64,000 nt of DNA from Anniella stebbinsi. Taxonomy: Eukaryota > Chordata > Lepidosauria > Squamata > Anniellidae. Each line of letters opens with the position of its first letter. The stretch's first letter is position 1. The notes under the pieces are model-generated. The model had not been told where the DNA came from. It searched no databases and saw nothing but the letters and a program-made list of their open reading frames with translations. This document shows positions 24,345 through 34,060 of this stretch, in pieces. Location of the stretch: contig JARDYH010000004.1 of assembly GCA_029215795.1 (NCBI GenBank), positions 218,916,017 through 218,980,016 of the forward strand. Reading direction: 5' to 3'. The translations under genes and the position numbers were made by a program.

Positions 24345-24485
24345 CTTTGGGCCAGTCGTTGACTCTTACCCCAAATTATCTCACAGGGTTGTTGTGAGGA
24401 TAACATGGAGAGGAGGAGACCATGTAAGCCAACATGGGTTCATTGCAAGAAGGGGAAAGCCTAGATATAAATGTAATTAATTAAT
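24345..24485 (+). mobile_element. tRNA-derived SINE, body only
   Basis: 'ctcacagggttgttgtgaggataacatggagagga', 'accatgtaagccaacatgggttc' and 'agatataaatgtaattaattaatt' match the body and tail of the SINE at 46375. The tRNA head is missing. Confidence 0.8.
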
Positions 24486-25023
24486 TAATGCACGGACATC
24501 AAAGCAACAATGCTTCAGGCACACAATAATCCAACATTAAAAAATCGATTTCAGGAGAAAAATAGGTCTTTGCCCCAACGTGAAAAAACACTTTATTTAA
24601 ATGTTTTATTATGATTTGAGTATTTTTATTATTTGAATGACCTCTGAATGAGGTTATAATGTAACTGAATAGGCCAGAAATCTAACTCTGCATTGGCCTA
24701 GGAGAGTTGTAACTACCTTGGTTATGATTGCTATGAAAGGCAGGCTTCAAGCTGACCATGTGAAAAAGTTGCCTTTGTTTTTTTGGTCAGAGCTTCTGGC
24801 CAGGAGAACTGAAAAAGGTCTGAGTCTGAGAGAAATGGTGGTTGAAGAGAGAGTTGGGGAAGGAGGAAGCCTCTCGGTCTGAGAGAGCCATCCTAGAAGA
24901 TCTGATACCGAAACTGGTGGCTGAGAACAGAAAGTCAAGTTGTGAGGTGATGGTGATGATTCCAGCAGGCAGCAAAGGCCAGCATCAGAAGGTTTCAGGC
25001 AAAGGTATGGCCAGAGGAAATAT
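24486..25023. other. no gene recognised
   Basis: No coding or repeat structure that I can name. Confidence 0.4.
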
Positions 25024-25640
25024 CATAGAATCATATCATAGAACTGTAGAGTTGGAAGGGGCCTATAAGGCCATCAAGTCAATGCAGGAATCCACCTTAA
25101 AGCATACCTGACAGATGGCTGTTCAGCTACCTCTTGAATGCCTCTAGTGTGGGAGAGCCCACCACCTCCCTAGGTCATTGGTTCCATTGTTGTACTGCTC
25201 TAACAGTCAGGAAGTTTTTTTCCAGATGTCCAGCCAGAATCTGGCTTCCTGTAACTTGAGCCCATTATTCTGTGTCCTGCACTCTAAGATGATCTAGAAC
25301 AGATCCTGGCCCTCTTCTATGTGACAACCTTTCAAGTATTTAAAGAGTGCTATCATGTCTCCCCTGAGTCTTCTCTTCTCCAGGTTAAACATGCCCAGTT
25401 CTTTCAGTCTCTCCTCATAGGGCTTTATTTCCAGATCCCTGATCATCCTCGTTGCCCTCCACTGAACGCGCTCCAGCTTGTCTGCATCCTTCTTGAAGTG
25501 TGGTACCCAGAACTGGACGCAATACTCAAGATGAGGCCCAACCACTGCCGAATAGAGGGGAACCAGTACACGCGATTTGGAAGCTATACTGCTATTAATG
25601 CAACCCAAAATAGCATTTGCTGTTTGGGATGCATTGTCAG
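25024..25640 (-). mobile_element. CR1 LINE 3' end, longest copy of this subfamily here
   Basis: The minus-strand frame (25294-25854, LINE part to about 25640) encodes [52 protein letters not shown]...[28 protein letters not shown], the CR1 RT C-terminus. This is followed toward 25024 by the CR1 3' UTR and 'agaatcatatcatagaa' terminus. The 5' end is truncated before the catalytic core. Confidence 0.92.
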
Positions 25641-25738
25641 CAAGTAGTCCCTGAATCAGAATAATCCTAAAAGCCAGAGGGCCCAGGAAGAGCTGGAGGC
25701 AGAAGAAGACCTCTATACAACACCTGTGTCTGACAATG

Positions 25739-26064
25739 ACCCTGTTCAGACAACACTCTAAGCCACTGTGGTTAAGCATTTTGAGGTAAACATTATGGTT
25801 TAGCATGTCGTGTGAATCATGACTTAATGTGACATGGAAACCATTCCTAACCATGGTGGCTACATAATCACAGTTTAAACATGCTCACTATCTATTTGCT
25901 GCAAAACCATGGCTTAGCATGTCATCTGAAGAGGGCCAGCATGTCATGTGAACCATTCCCAACCATAGAGGCTATATAACCACGGTTTAAACATGCTCAG
26001 TAACCATTTGCTGCAAAAGGATTAGCAGCCTAACCATGGCTTAGTGTATTGTCTAAACAGGCCC
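25739..26064. mobile_element. MITE, 'cctgttcagacaacac' family
   Basis: Starts ACCCTGTTCAGACAACACTC and ends GTATTGTCTAAACAGGCCC. TIR-like words recur internally (25806 'catgtcgtgtgaa', 25917 'catgtcatctgaagaggg', 25941 'catgtcatgtgaacc'), with 'aaccatgg..tta' stems between them. Siblings lie at 42815-43021 and 54474-54730. Confidence 0.8.
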
Positions 26065-27245
26065 AGCGAGGAATTGGCTGGGGTAGAATTTAGGAAAATC
26101 TGGTCTGGGGAAAACACTATCAAAAGCTTATTTAGCTGGGGAATGAGGCTACTGAGTTCAATAAGGTACAAAGGGTTTTATAGTTGAGACAGGCTTGTGG
26201 CAGGGAGTTCCATAGACTCAAATCTCAAAAGTTTTAATATGGAAAATGTAGGCGTGGAAAATGTGTTTCTTCCATATCCAGTTTCTCTAGTCCCACTTTC
26301 CCCTTTTGTCCTTAGACAGAATGACACTTTCTCTCATTGTAACAGAAAAATGAATGGCGTAATGAGTGACAGTAGGAGTCACAATGGAATGGGTGGATGG
26401 AGTTAGTGTTAGAACAACTCCAAAGGTTCCTCCCTGCCAGGGGATCTAGCTCCCAGTGGTACCCCTCCTCTGCAACTGCCACCAGAAGAGCTTCTTAGGA
26501 ACATTTTGCCCTGAGGGGATGGGAGAAGAAGCAGAAACAGTTTGATGAGCTGCCACCAACTAGCACCCAGTGGTGGCCCCGCTCTCCCCAACTGCCACCA
26601 GAAGGATGTCCGAGGAAACATCTTGCTCTGAGGGGATGGGACAAGGAACAGATTAAGCTTGAACACAAAAGAACAGTAACACGCGAACATCGTCTGCAAA
26701 GAGACAAAAGGAAAGAGGAACAGGCCAGCCCAGTAGCTCAACAGGCACTGCAAACGGGACAGTAAGGAAAGCATTTGTCATTTCGTGGCAGTTTTAGTGA
26801 GGATAAGGTGGGACTTGTTTTATCTCATCAGAAACTACCAACAGATGAATAATTTCCATGGTGTCACTATATGGTGCGTGGTGTGTAATACTGATGATGT
26901 CATCAAGATGGCCACCAACACAATCCATAAAATCGTTAATATCTCTATTATTTATGGATGAATTTAAAACATTAAGGTCTCATTTTAGGTCTAAAAAGTG
27001 GTCCGTATGACATTTACTATAAAGTCAATGGTTTCTCAGATATTTGCATATTTATAGTATTTAACTTCATTGGTACTTTTTTTTTTGGTGGGGGGATGTT
27101 CCACAGGAAACAAAACCTATAAAAATGAAATTTGTGCTATTTAAACTTTATTTTAAGTTGTGAAATTTGACTGTATACTAGGTCTGAACGTGTAAAACTA
27201 CTAAATTTGAGATAACATAATTACATAAAGTCCTTGAATAGGTCA
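26065..27245. other. no gene; contains a two-copy tandem repeat
   Basis: At 26447-26534 and 26562-26652 a ~90-bp unit ('cccagtggt..cccc', 'caactgccaccagaag', 'ctgaggggatggga') occurs twice with about a 115-bp period. Sequence from 26820 on may be 3' flank of the pseudogene that follows. Confidence 0.45.
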
Positions 27246-27987
27246 CTAATTGTGATCAACATAATCTTCGCTGAGATCATCTTCACTGTCAGAGTTTGTT
27301 AAGTCTGGTACAGTGTGATAATCATTATCACAGAGTTCTTCATTTCCTCCACACTCACACATATCTGGACAAGGTAGGTTGTTTGCTAAACATTTACACG
27401 GTGAACTGCATCTATTCTTCACGCACAAACATCTTATCAACTGCAGAATGGAATCTGGAGCACATGGCATTTCACAGAGAACGGGAGCTATTTGTCCACC
27501 CTCCATGTTCCATCCATGTCCAGTGGGAGATGGAATTATTGGCCATGATTGGTCAGCTTGGTTCCAGATCGACCTGGTAGTTGACTCTCTTCAATGAAGG
27601 TATGAAAGCACTTCTTGTAAGTGTTAACTTCTCCCAGCTCATCTGTTTCTTAGAAAACATAGACCAGCGCAACTCTGCAAGTTTAGTTATACTGGTTCTG
27701 GGCTGATAGACTTGGCAAATGAATGCTTCCAGTTTATCTAGTACTTGTTCAGGAATTGCTTCTGGTGTTCCTAGGGAATTAAGTGCCAAAAGGGCAACTT
27801 CAGTTGCTGTACTGAATGCTTTCCTGTCTGAAATGTTACCTTTCCCTGACAAAGTACCTGTGCAATCAAATCCAGACAAAGCATGAAATGCAGGCAATGC
27901 AGAAGCCTTTCAGGAGCCTAGTGATAGGAATATCTCTGCAATTGAAATAATGTTTCTTGAAATAGACACAAAGTAAGACTCGAGGGA
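27246..27987 (-). pseudogene. CXC-domain gene relic, C-terminal part (interrupted by DIRS)
   Basis: Two minus-strand frames form one degenerate protein: 27553-27897 with LPAFHALSGFDCTGTLSGKGN, and 27246-27506 with a cysteine-rich C-terminus (CVKNRCSSPCKCLANNLPC) followed by DMCECGG. The latter resembles a tesmin/TSO1-like CXC domain, with an acidic tail. The frame is shifted near 27553, and an in-frame TGA lies just before the ALPAFHA phrase, so this is a relic. I associate the layout (EADxK..HA, VLVLAxRxYP, LPAFHALSG.D.TG..SGKG, CXC) with an uncharacterised multi-copy family found in many animals; whether it is host or transposon-derived is unknown to me. The upstream half continues at 34085. 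Confidence 0.65.
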
Positions 27988-27990
27988 AAA

Positions 27991-28041
27991 TGCAGGTTGC
28001 TTACCTGTAACTGTAGTTCTTCGAGTGGTCATCTGTGCAGT
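27991..28041. repeat. DIRS 3' terminal extension, partner of the internal complementary region
   Basis: These 51 bases are the exact reverse complement of 28297-28347. In DIRS replication this pairing is thought to bring the element's ends together for circle formation. Confidence 0.92.
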
Positions 28042-28169
28042 CACACACTATGGGCTCGCGCCGGCGCCGAGCCTCACTCGGAAACTTCTAGAGCTTAGAA
28101 ACTTTCGGCGGGAACCCCTCCCCCCACCATCCTATTGCGCATGCCTGGGTTCCCGCCTACCTCAGTTCT
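28042..28169. repeat. DIRS inverted terminal repeat (3' end of element)
   Basis: 128 bp starting 'cacacactatgggctcgcgc' and ending 'cctacctcagttct'. It matches the reverse complement of 33932-34060 with two substitutions and no gaps that I can see. Confidence 0.93.
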
Positions 28170-28296
28170 ATGAGACCGCCTGATGCGACCCACAACGAGG
28201 TAGTGAAGATAATAGAAAAAAATATGCAGAATGGCACGGCAAAACACTCATAGGCCCTCAAGCGAGGTCTAGAGGGGATGGTGGGAGGGTTGTGTG

Positions 28297-28389
28297 ACTG
28301 CACAGATGACCACTCGAAGAACTACAGTTACAGGTAAGCAACCTGCATTTCTTCTTCGTGGTCTCTGTGCATCACACACTATGGGCGAG
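28297..28389. repeat. DIRS internal complementary region
   Basis: First half (28297-28347) is the perfect reverse complement of the left terminus 27991-28041. Second half (28348-28384) is the perfect reverse complement of the right terminus ending at 34084. The junction 'gcaacctgca|tttcttcttcg' therefore spells the fused ends of the circular intermediate. Confidence 0.92.
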
Positions 28390-28436
28390 TAACCAGCAAA
28401 CACTTACCGGAGGAGGGTAGACTCGCTGAAGGGATG

Positions 28437-30800
28437 TCATTGGAGTAGCGACGATAACACTGCTCGTCCGAAGCTCGCGTCGCTTCTCGCTCTGGTGTCC
28501 AGTTTGTAGTGAGAGACAAACGTGGAGGCCGAGGACCAGGTAGCTGCCCTACAAAGGTCAGGGATCGGGATCCCCCTTGTCAGTGCTGTCGAGGTGGCAA
28601 GAGCCCTCGTAGAGTGCGATCGCAAGGCAGTTGGGGCTTCTTTCTTTGCAAGTGCATAACTAAGAGTGATAGTATTGACGACCCACTTAGCAAAACGTTG
28701 GGCCGATAGTGCTTGGCCCTTTGTCTTGCCACCGTAGCAAATGAAAAGACGTTGAGACTTGCGGAAAGTTGAGCTTCTGTCCTTGTAGAATGCTAAGGCG
28801 CGTCTCACGTCTAGTGAATGAAGTCTTGTACTCAAAGGGTCGGTGGCGTCCTGAAAAAAGGTAGGCAGGACGATGCTCTGATTGACATGGAAGTCCGAGA
28901 TGACTTTTGGCTTGAAGTCCGGGCCTGGGCGTAGAACAACCTTATCCCTATGAAATTGAGTATAGGGAGGGTCAATCATAAGTGCGCACAGTTCAGAGGC
29001 CCTTCTGGCAGATGTGATCGCGACCAGGAAGGCTACTTTAAGGGATAGTAATCGTAAGTCCGTTGTTGCCAGAGGTTCAAACGGTTTATCAGACAAAGCC
29101 GACAGGACCACTGACAGGCTCCATTGCGGAACTATGGGCCGCACAGGGGGGTGAATGTTCCGCAGACCTCTCATGAAGCGTTTTGATAACGGATGGGAAA
29201 AGGCCGAATAGCTTTGAATGAGGTCGTGGTTCGCCGATATGGCTGCCAAGTACACCCTTATAGAAGCTGTGCGGAGGCCCGCCTCATGCAGGGAGTTGAG
29301 GAAGGTTAAGATGGTTATGATTCCGCAGGAGTGAGGTGAAATACCCTGGTGATGGACGAAAGCGGTGAACTTTCCCCATTTTCTTTCGTAAGATAGTCTA
29401 ATGGAGGGGCGAGTGGCTTCGTTTAACACCGCCTGCACTGGGGATGGAATATGGAGGTGTTGCCACCGCGCCGGATTCTCCATGCGGTTAGTTTCAGCGT
29501 CTGCAGGTCTGGGTGGCGTACTAGCCCGTCTCTCATGGTGATCAGGTCTGCTGTCATTGGTAGATGGAGGTATTCCCCTCCTGACAGGCGGAGAAGGGGG
29601 GTGAACCAAAATTGGCGCGGCCACCAAGGAGCCACCAGTATGGCTTCTGTCTGTCCCAATTGTAGGAGCGAAATGACCTTGGGGATAAGTGGAAACGGTG
29701 GGAAGGCATAAACAAGGTCTGGGCCCCATGAGGTACTGAGAGCGTCTCCGAGAGAGCCCTTTCCTGTTCCTGCCCTTGAGCAAAATTGATCGCAGACTGC
29801 ATTCTCCGCAGACGCGAAGAGGTCCAGGCGCGGATGCCCCCACCTGTTGAAGAGAAGCGAGAGTGCTTTGCTGCAAAGGGACCATTCGTGCGTATCCGAG
29901 AAGTTCCTGCTGAGTCCGTCTGCCCGAACGTTGTCTGTTCCAGCTATGTGAGTAGCTGACAAGCGTATTCCGTGGGGGATTGCCCACTTGAAGACGTCCA
30001 GGGTAAGGTTGAGCAGGGTCTTGGATCGAGTCCCTCTTTCTTTGTTGATGTACCAGACCACCGACATGTTGTCGGATATAATTCTTACGTGGTGGCCTGC
30101 TACATAGTCTCTGAACGCTGAGAGGGCTTTTTTCACTGCAAGCAACTCCAGGAAATTGATGTGATGTCTTCGCTCCCCCGAGGTCCACTCGCTCTGCACC
30201 GTTAGGTGGTCGCAGTGAGCTCCCCATCCCAGAAGGGAGGCGTCCGATGTTATTGAACGTGTGGGACCCGCCGGTAGGAACGGTAGGCCCAATTGAAGGT
30301 TTTGCGGTCTTGTCCACCAGCGAAGAGAGCGGCGTATTGTAAGGGGAACGGTCACCTTGACCGAGTTCGAGTGGCGAAGTGGGTCGTAGACATCTAGAAG
30401 GAATCGCTGCAGAGGGCGCATTCGCAGGCGCGCCCACCTGACTACGAAAACCGCCGAGGCCATAAGTCCCAGTAGTTTCTGTAGAGTGATTACTGCGTGG
30501 GTCGCGGTGGATGAGACCCGAAGCGCTAACTGTTGAAGACGGGCGCGTCTCTCCGAGGGAAGGTACGCTCTCCCTACCGTCGAATCGAGGAGAGCCCCAA
30601 TGAATTGTATTCTTTGTGTTGGAGACAGGACTGACTTCTCCATATTCACCACCAGTCCCAACTCTAGTAACAGGGACGTTGTGAGGTGGACGTCTTTTGC
30701 CGCTTGGAGTTCGGATGGGGAGACGACTAGCCAGTCGTCGAGATAAGGATAGAGTTCCACGCCCGACGAGCGAACGTACGCGCAGACGGCGGCCATACAT
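28437..30800 (-). CDS. DIRS tyrosine recombinase (integrase) frame
   Basis: The frame is 787 codons, but roughly the first 459 overlap the RT/RNase H/methyltransferase frame and look like an out-of-frame shadow. The recognisable recombinase begins about residue 455 (near 29430) and runs to the end, with an N-terminal SAM-like region (SIRLSYERKWGKFTAFV). The catalytic domain keeps all key residues: Arg600 in SARRASEL, His729 and Arg732 in LRSHSTRALATS, the Trp of ATWSS at the His/Trp position, and Tyr765 in SHYKLD. It catalyses strand exchange to integrate the circular DNA. Translation could start at a downstream ATG or by frameshift from the RT frame; I cannot decide. No stop interrupts it. 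Confidence 0.9.
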   Translation of the reverse strand: MYGRRLRVRSLVGRGTLSLSRRLASRLPIRTPSGKRRPPHNVPVTRVGTGGEYGEVSPVSNTKNTIHWGSPRFDGRESVPSLGETRPSSTVSASGLIHRDPRSNHSTETTGTYGLGGFRSQVGAPANAPSAAIPSRCLRPTSPLELGQGDRSPYNTPLSSLVDKTAKPSIGPTVPTGGSHTFNNIGRLPSGMGSSLRPPNGAERVDLGGAKTSHQFPGVACSEKSPLSVQRLCSRPPRKNYIRQHVGGLVHQQRKRDSIQDPAQPYPGRLQVGNPPRNTLVSYSHSWNRQRSGRRTQQELLGYARMVPLQQSTLASLQQVGASAPGPLRVCGECSLRSILLKGRNRKGLSRRRSQYLMGPRPCLCLPTVSTYPQGHFAPTIGTDRSHTGGSLVAAPILVHPPSPPVRRGIPPSTNDSRPDHHERRASTPPRPADAETNRMENPARWQHLHIPSPVQAVLNEATRPSIRLSYERKWGKFTAFVHHQGISPHSCGIITILTFLNSLHEAGLRTASIRVYLAAISANHDLIQSYSAFSHPLSKRFMRGLRNIHPPVRPIVPQWSLSVVLSALSDKPFEPLATTDLRLLSLKVAFLVAITSARRASELCALMIDPPYTQFHRDKVVLRPGPDFKPKVISDFHVNQSIVLPTFFQDATDPLSTRLHSLDVRRALAFYKDRSSTFRKSQRLFICYGGKTKGQALSAQRFAKWVVNTITLSYALAKKEAPTALRSHSTRALATSTALTRGIPIPDLCRAATWSSASTFVSHYKLDTRARSDASFGRAVLSSLLQ

Positions 30801-31405
30801 TTCGTGAAGACTCTCGGTGCGGTTTTTAATCCGAAAGGAAGGACCGTAAACTGGAACTCTTCTTCCCCGACCACAAACCGGAGGAACTTCTGATGAGTGT
30901 GATGGATTGGTATATGGAAGTATGGTATATGGAAGTATCTATGGTTCACCCTCGTGGACTTTTAAGTCCACGAGGGTGAACCATAGATTGCGACGGAGAA
31001 GGGGTAGGACAGAGCCCAGGGTAATCATTCTGAACTTTTTGGTTAGGAGGAATTCGTTGAGACGTCTCAAGTCCAGAATCGGGCGAAGGCCGCCATCTTT
31101 TTTCTGAACAGTGAAATAGCAGGAGTAGAACCCGTTGCCCGCGTCTGCGATGTTCACCGGAATGATGGCCCCCTTCTGCAGGAGTGTGGCAACTTCTTGC
31201 CGCAGAACGACGGAAGTTGGTGTATATTTCATGTGTCCCAGCTTTGGTGGATATGCGAATTCCATTTTGTATCCCTGGCTGATGATGTCCAGGACCCAAT
31301 TGTCCGTCGAAATCCTTGCCCAAACGTCGTAGAACTGCCGGAGTCTTTGGTCGAAAAACGGAGAGTGTGGGAGTGGGGATGCAGCATTGGTCGAGTCAAA
31401 GACGT
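29423..31405 (-). pseudogene. DIRS reverse transcriptase / RNase H / methyltransferase, broken by a foldback
   Basis: The RT N-terminal part (31265 down to 30990: MKYTPTSVV...GFYSCYFTVQKKDGGLRPILDLRRLN) is open and also extends upstream to overlap the end of gag. At 30988-30908 a foldback plus a 15-bp tandem duplication shifts the frame and creates a stop at 30939. The remainder (508-codon frame 29423-30949) carries the RT catalytic YLDDW (residues 69-73), RNase H acidic residues in SDAS (236), LELL (268), SDN (293) and GTDN/RAD (339-344), and a DAM-like methyltransferase-type segment with AFPPFPLIP and APWWPRQFWF near residues 415-449. Apart from the one rearrangement it shows no decay. Confidence 0.9.
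30908..30988. repeat. 15-bp tandem duplication plus 25-bp-arm palindrome in DIRS RT
   Basis: 'tggtatatggaagta' occurs twice in tandem (30908-30922, 30923-30937). It is followed by arms 30937-30961 and 30964-30988 that are perfect inverse complements around a two-base TT centre. The right arm is the expected RT coding sequence; the left arm is its inverted copy. Confidence 0.97.
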
Positions 31406-33597
31406 TGCTTTGGTCCTTGGTCAGGCCGAGCGCGCTGGGGGCGTGCCTTAGACTGAGAGTAGGGTCTATGTTGGCGAAAGGAAGGCTGTGTAGAGTGGAA
31501 CCTTGGTTGCTGCTGTTGGGGTCTGAACTGCTGCTGGCGGCCCTGATAGGGGTGCTGCCTGTACCACTTTCGTGGCCTGTATGACTGTAAGGCCTGGGGC
31601 GGATAGAATCCCATCTTTTTTGCCGTCATTTTCGCCTTCTGGATGGTATCCATCTGTGAGTCGGTAGAGGCGTTAAAAAGTCCCTCCCCGTCGAAGGGAA
31701 GATCCTCTATCCTGGCCTTAGTCTCTTGAGACAGGCTCGAGGAGCGAAGCCAGGCGTGTCTTCTCAGTGCCACTGAAGCGACCATGGACTTGGACAGACA
31801 GTCCGCTAAGTGACGTGCGGTCGAAAGCTCTTGTTTCGCCAGCGCTGTTGCCTCCTGCTGGAAGATCTGCGCAGCCGCTTTGATCTCGTCAGGGAGATGC
31901 GCATGTAATGCTGTCACTTTTTCCCAAAGGAAAAGATGGTACCGGGCCATGAGGGCCTGGTAGTTTGCTATCTTGACAGAGAGGGCGGTAGATGCGTAGA
32001 CCCTCCTGCCAAACGCATCGAGTTTACGGCCCTCTTTATCTATTGGAGCCGAGTGAGACCTGGCTGAGCGGCCCTGAGCTGACTCGACGATGACCGAGTT
32101 CGGTTTCGGATGCTGGAATAAGAATTCAACGCCTTTCTCTTGAATCTTATACTGTGCGTCGACCCTCTTTGAGACCGGACCTGTGGTCGCCGGAGTTTTC
32201 CAGGACTCTTTTAAGGTTCGCAGAATGGTGGGGAGGACGGGCATGGCCAGGATGGTAGACGTGTCACCATACATAACGTCGTAGGCCACGTCCTCCACTG
32301 AATCCTCCGGTTCCGGGACCTCGATGCCCAATGACTGAGCAAGACGTTGCATCTGGTCGAGGAACGACACAACTTCTATTGATGGCGAAGCGCGCTTGCC
32401 GGTTCCTAATTCCTGTTCCGGAGAAGGCAGAGACGGGTGGACCTGTGCCGAGATCTCCGATGTGTCCGAAGGATAGTCGTCATCTGATTGGGAGCTAGGT
32501 GCTCTGATGTTCATTGCGCCGAGCGGTGGAGGCGAGTCCGGTTGGTCTGCGATGTAATCCGGGACCGATATTGTGGCTGAGGGCGCTTGCCTGGGTGGGA
32601 CGGGGGGGGCGAACTGGTCTTCCGTCTCTTGGAGTCTTTCCCCCGTGAATTGGTCGAAGAGAGGTCTCCTGTAAGGTGTTTCCTGCTGAGACTTCGACGA
32701 ATAGACTGAGCGGGCGGAGAGGCGATCCCAGTTGTCTGGCTGTAGTGCCGGATGCTGTGGGGAGGTGCGTCGGGGTGAGGGAACCCATGAAGAAAGAGGG
32801 TCAATCCTCCGATGCCCCATCTCCGATGCCGGTGGGGATAGTGATGGAGCTGGCCTGGACCAGGATGTGGAGCGACGGGAGGTTGTCTGCTCTGGAGCTT
32901 TCGGTACCGAAAAACTGTGGCCCCGATGCGTCGGTGTCGGGGGGGTCGCCACCGAGGGCCACGAGATCGGGAGAGATATGGAGGCCGCCGGTGATGCCGA
33001 TGGCTTGGCCATCGGTACCGAGGCTGGTTTGGTCCCCGAAAGTGCCTTCGGCGTCGGCGCCGGCTTTCGCTTCGGCGTCGGTTGCGGCTTCGGCGTCGGT
33101 GTCGACTTCATCGATGTCGATTTTCCTTTCTGCGTCACAGACTCCTTCGGTACTGACGATTGCCTCGGTGTCGAGCTCGATGTCGACTTGCAGGAATCCC
33201 CTGATCGATGCGGCGCCGGTTTCTTGTGCTTCTTTCTAGGGGCCTGAGCTTCCTCTTCGGGTGCTGCGCCGTGGCCTCTCTTATGCCGCTTCGCCTTGCC
33301 CGAATCATCGGGAAGGGAGGGCTTCGACTTAGCAGGCTGAGTAGTTTGCAACTCCGTCGACGTCGAAGGACGGCTCGGTACCGAGATCGGCACGTCCACG
33401 GCCCCTAGGGCGGACTTCCATAGGAGCGCCCTCAGCTTGTTCGCTCTGTTTTTACGCGTCTGTCTGGAAAAATTCAGACAATGGGCACAAGTATCGACAA
33501 CATGTGCTTCGCCTAAGCAAAGGAGGCACTTGGAGTGTCCATCCGAGAGGGTCAATTTAGCCTTGCAGCCCGTACAGTTTTTGAAGAGAGACGCCAT
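31396..33597 (-). CDS. DIRS gag-like structural protein, 733 aa, intact
   Basis: First frame of the element, starting at the ATG at 33597 after a ~490-base leader. The N-terminus holds a putative zinc-binding cluster (C8, C11, C24, C27, H32, C37, C40). It is followed by a long Ser/Pro/Lys-rich low-complexity stretch (about residues 95-340), an acidic region, then a more ordered C-terminal part (ALKESWKTPATTGPVSKRVDAQY..., residues about 460-660) and a Gln/Arg-rich basic tail that could bind RNA. This layout fits the gag-like ORF1 of vertebrate DIRS elements; the particle role is inferred. Its end overlaps the beginning of the RT frame in another phase. No stop or frameshift is seen. Confidence 0.85.
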   Translation of the reverse strand: MASLFKNCTGCKAKLTLSDGHSKCLLCLGEAHVVDTCAHCLNFSRQTRKNRANKLRALLWKSALGAVDVPISVPSRPSTSTELQTTQPAKSKPSLPDDSGKAKRHKRGHGAAPEEEAQAPRKKHKKPAPHRSGDSCKSTSSSTPRQSSVPKESVTQKGKSTSMKSTPTPKPQPTPKRKPAPTPKALSGTKPASVPMAKPSASPAASISLPISWPSVATPPTPTHRGHSFSVPKAPEQTTSRRSTSWSRPAPSLSPPASEMGHRRIDPLSSWVPSPRRTSPQHPALQPDNWDRLSARSVYSSKSQQETPYRRPLFDQFTGERLQETEDQFAPPVPPRQAPSATISVPDYIADQPDSPPPLGAMNIRAPSSQSDDDYPSDTSEISAQVHPSLPSPEQELGTGKRASPSIEVVSFLDQMQRLAQSLGIEVPEPEDSVEDVAYDVMYGDTSTILAMPVLPTILRTLKESWKTPATTGPVSKRVDAQYKIQEKGVEFLFQHPKPNSVIVESAQGRSARSHSAPIDKEGRKLDAFGRRVYASTALSVKIANYQALMARYHLFLWEKVTALHAHLPDEIKAAAQIFQQEATALAKQELSTARHLADCLSKSMVASVALRRHAWLRSSSLSQETKARIEDLPFDGEGLFNASTDSQMDTIQKAKMTAKKMGFYPPQALQSYRPRKWYRQHPYQGRQQQFRPQQQQPRFHSTQPSFRQHRPYSQSKARPQRARPDQGPKQRL

Positions 33598-33931
33598 TTT
33601 GTAAGCCGCTAGAAGGGCGGGAAAAGGGCCCTAACCCCTTCTTGTTCTCTTCCCGCAGACCGGTAGCAGGAGTTCCGCTATCGACTGCTATCTTATATTC
33701 CTATATGTATATATATATATATATATAAAGTAAAAAACTATCTATATACTAAATACTATAATAAACAAATTTTTTTTTTTTTTTTGTAGAATAAAGAAAG
33801 GAAGAGGAGAAGAATAATAGAGAGAGAGAGAGAGAGAGTGAGAGAAAGAAAAACGGAGAGGAATAAGAATAATTCTAAGCACAAACGATTAAGAGACGTT
33901 CTCTGTGAGGCAACCAGCAAGGCGGTCGAAG
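33598..33931. other. DIRS 5' leader with simple repeats
   Basis: Between the gag start and the right terminal repeat lie a TA run (about 33707-33727), a T-run (33770-33786) and a GA run (33812-33838). There is no coding content. It presumably carries the promoter region, though no element can be picked out by eye. Confidence 0.6.
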
Positions 33932-34060
33932 AAGAACTGAGGTAGGCGGGAACCCAGGCATGCGCAATAGGATGGTGGGGGGAGGGGTTCCCACCGAAAG
34001 TTTCTAAGCTCTAGAAGTTTCCGAGTGAGGCTTGGCGCCGGCGCGAGCCCATAGTGTGTG
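33932..34060. repeat. DIRS inverted terminal repeat (5' end of element)
   Basis: Reverse complement of 28042-28169 with two substitutions. The segment from 34048 to 34084 ('cccatagtgtgtgatgcac...') also pairs with the second half of the internal complementary region. Confidence 0.93.

Noticed and set aside
32676..33247. Plus-strand frames of 187 and 171 codons opposite the DIRS gag
   Set aside because: They are antisense shadows of the gag-like frame, rich in Ser/Gly because of its Ser/Pro-rich codons.
28042..34060. CRISPR array or other prokaryotic system
   Set aside because: The repeats here are transposon termini. There is no regular short-repeat/spacer pattern, and the whole window is eukaryotic in character.
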